Positions 63,980 through 64,000 of a stretch of DNA of 64,000 bases are shown one piece after another (within the stretch, counting starts at the first letter, position 1; each line of letters begins with the position of its first letter). The notes beneath the pieces were generated by a model. That model saw only the letters and a program-made list of their open reading frames with translations, had not been told where the DNA came from and did not search any database. Location: the NCBI RefSeq assembly GCF_030014955.1, contig NZ_JAGRPV010000001.1, forward strand, positions 2,046,001 to 2,110,000. Direction: 5' to 3'. Origin of the DNA: Cohnella hashimotonis. GTDB lineage: Bacteria > Bacillota > Bacilli > Paenibacillales > Paenibacillaceae. The position numbers and the translations under genes are program-made.

Positions 63980-64000
63980 GCTAAAAAGAATCGCCGAATG

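Overview
The window reads as ordinary chromosome of an endospore-forming, fairly GC-rich member of the Bacillota. Paenibacillaceae is most likely, and a Cohnella- or Paenibacillus-type genome fits best. The reasons are the spore genes (CotH kinase, a CotG-like protein, a YjcZ peptide, a GerA/GerC/GerB germinant receptor), strong AGGAGG-type ribosome binding sites with many GTG and TTG starts, a GlnR/TnrA-type nitrogen box, and Bacillus-like neighbourhoods (aspS-tcdA...rarA; yhaO-yhaN). This placement is inference from gene content. I see no phage, transposase, CRISPR array, rRNA operon or recognised defence island.

Layout. 1-4.7 kb: end of aspS, tcdA, then a His/Ser- and Gly-rich CotG-like gene with cotH, then rarA. 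5-9 kb: a CNNM/CorC-type membrane protein, then a translationally coupled MATE-like plus MFS pair on the minus strand. 9.1-13 kb: an unknown small protein, the terpene synthase YtpB, pfkA, and a secreted DUF4015 hydrolase. 13-20 kb: a DEAD-box helicase with an RGG-like tail, a DUF624 protein, a structured RNA that I take for 6S RNA, a DUF1499-like protein, tpx, a rhomboid protease, a LysR regulator, a YugP protease and a MerR regulator. 20-25 kb: a nitrogen-regulated amtB followed not by glnK but by a GlnD-like nucleotidyltransferase (DUF294) and a DnaQ-type exonuclease, then a JAMM peptidase and a TlpA-like thioredoxin. 25-36 kb: cimA, dinB, fer, a CHASE2 adenylate cyclase, an NHL-repeat protein, an L,D-transpeptidase, a 47-residue membrane protein, pyrD and relQ.

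36-51 kb: an RsmF-type rRNA methyltransferase, an RsuA-type pseudouridine synthase, a HAD phosphatase, a 31-residue YjcZ peptide, a second RsmF-type methyltransferase, a diguanylate cyclase, a GT4 glycosyltransferase, the SbcCD-like pair yhaO/yhaN separated by an eleven-unit 14-bp minisatellite, a YkvI-type transporter and a lipoprotein. 51-64 kb: xpt with an unexplained structured leader, two unknown small genes, tRNA-Leu(CAG), a two-component system divergent from an RND efflux pump with a symmetric operator candidate between them, a YbjQ protein, a histidine-kinase remnant, a germinant-receptor operon, and a second identical tRNA-Leu(CAG).

Nothing here is a clear-cut new system. The best leads are the amtB-DUF294-exonuclease operon under a perfect nitrogen box, the CotG-like/CotH pair placed inside the aspS-rarA block, the minisatellite inside the SbcCD-like locus, the symmetric TAAACGA operator between the two-component system and the RND pump, and the 10.9-kb segment bounded by identical tRNA genes.
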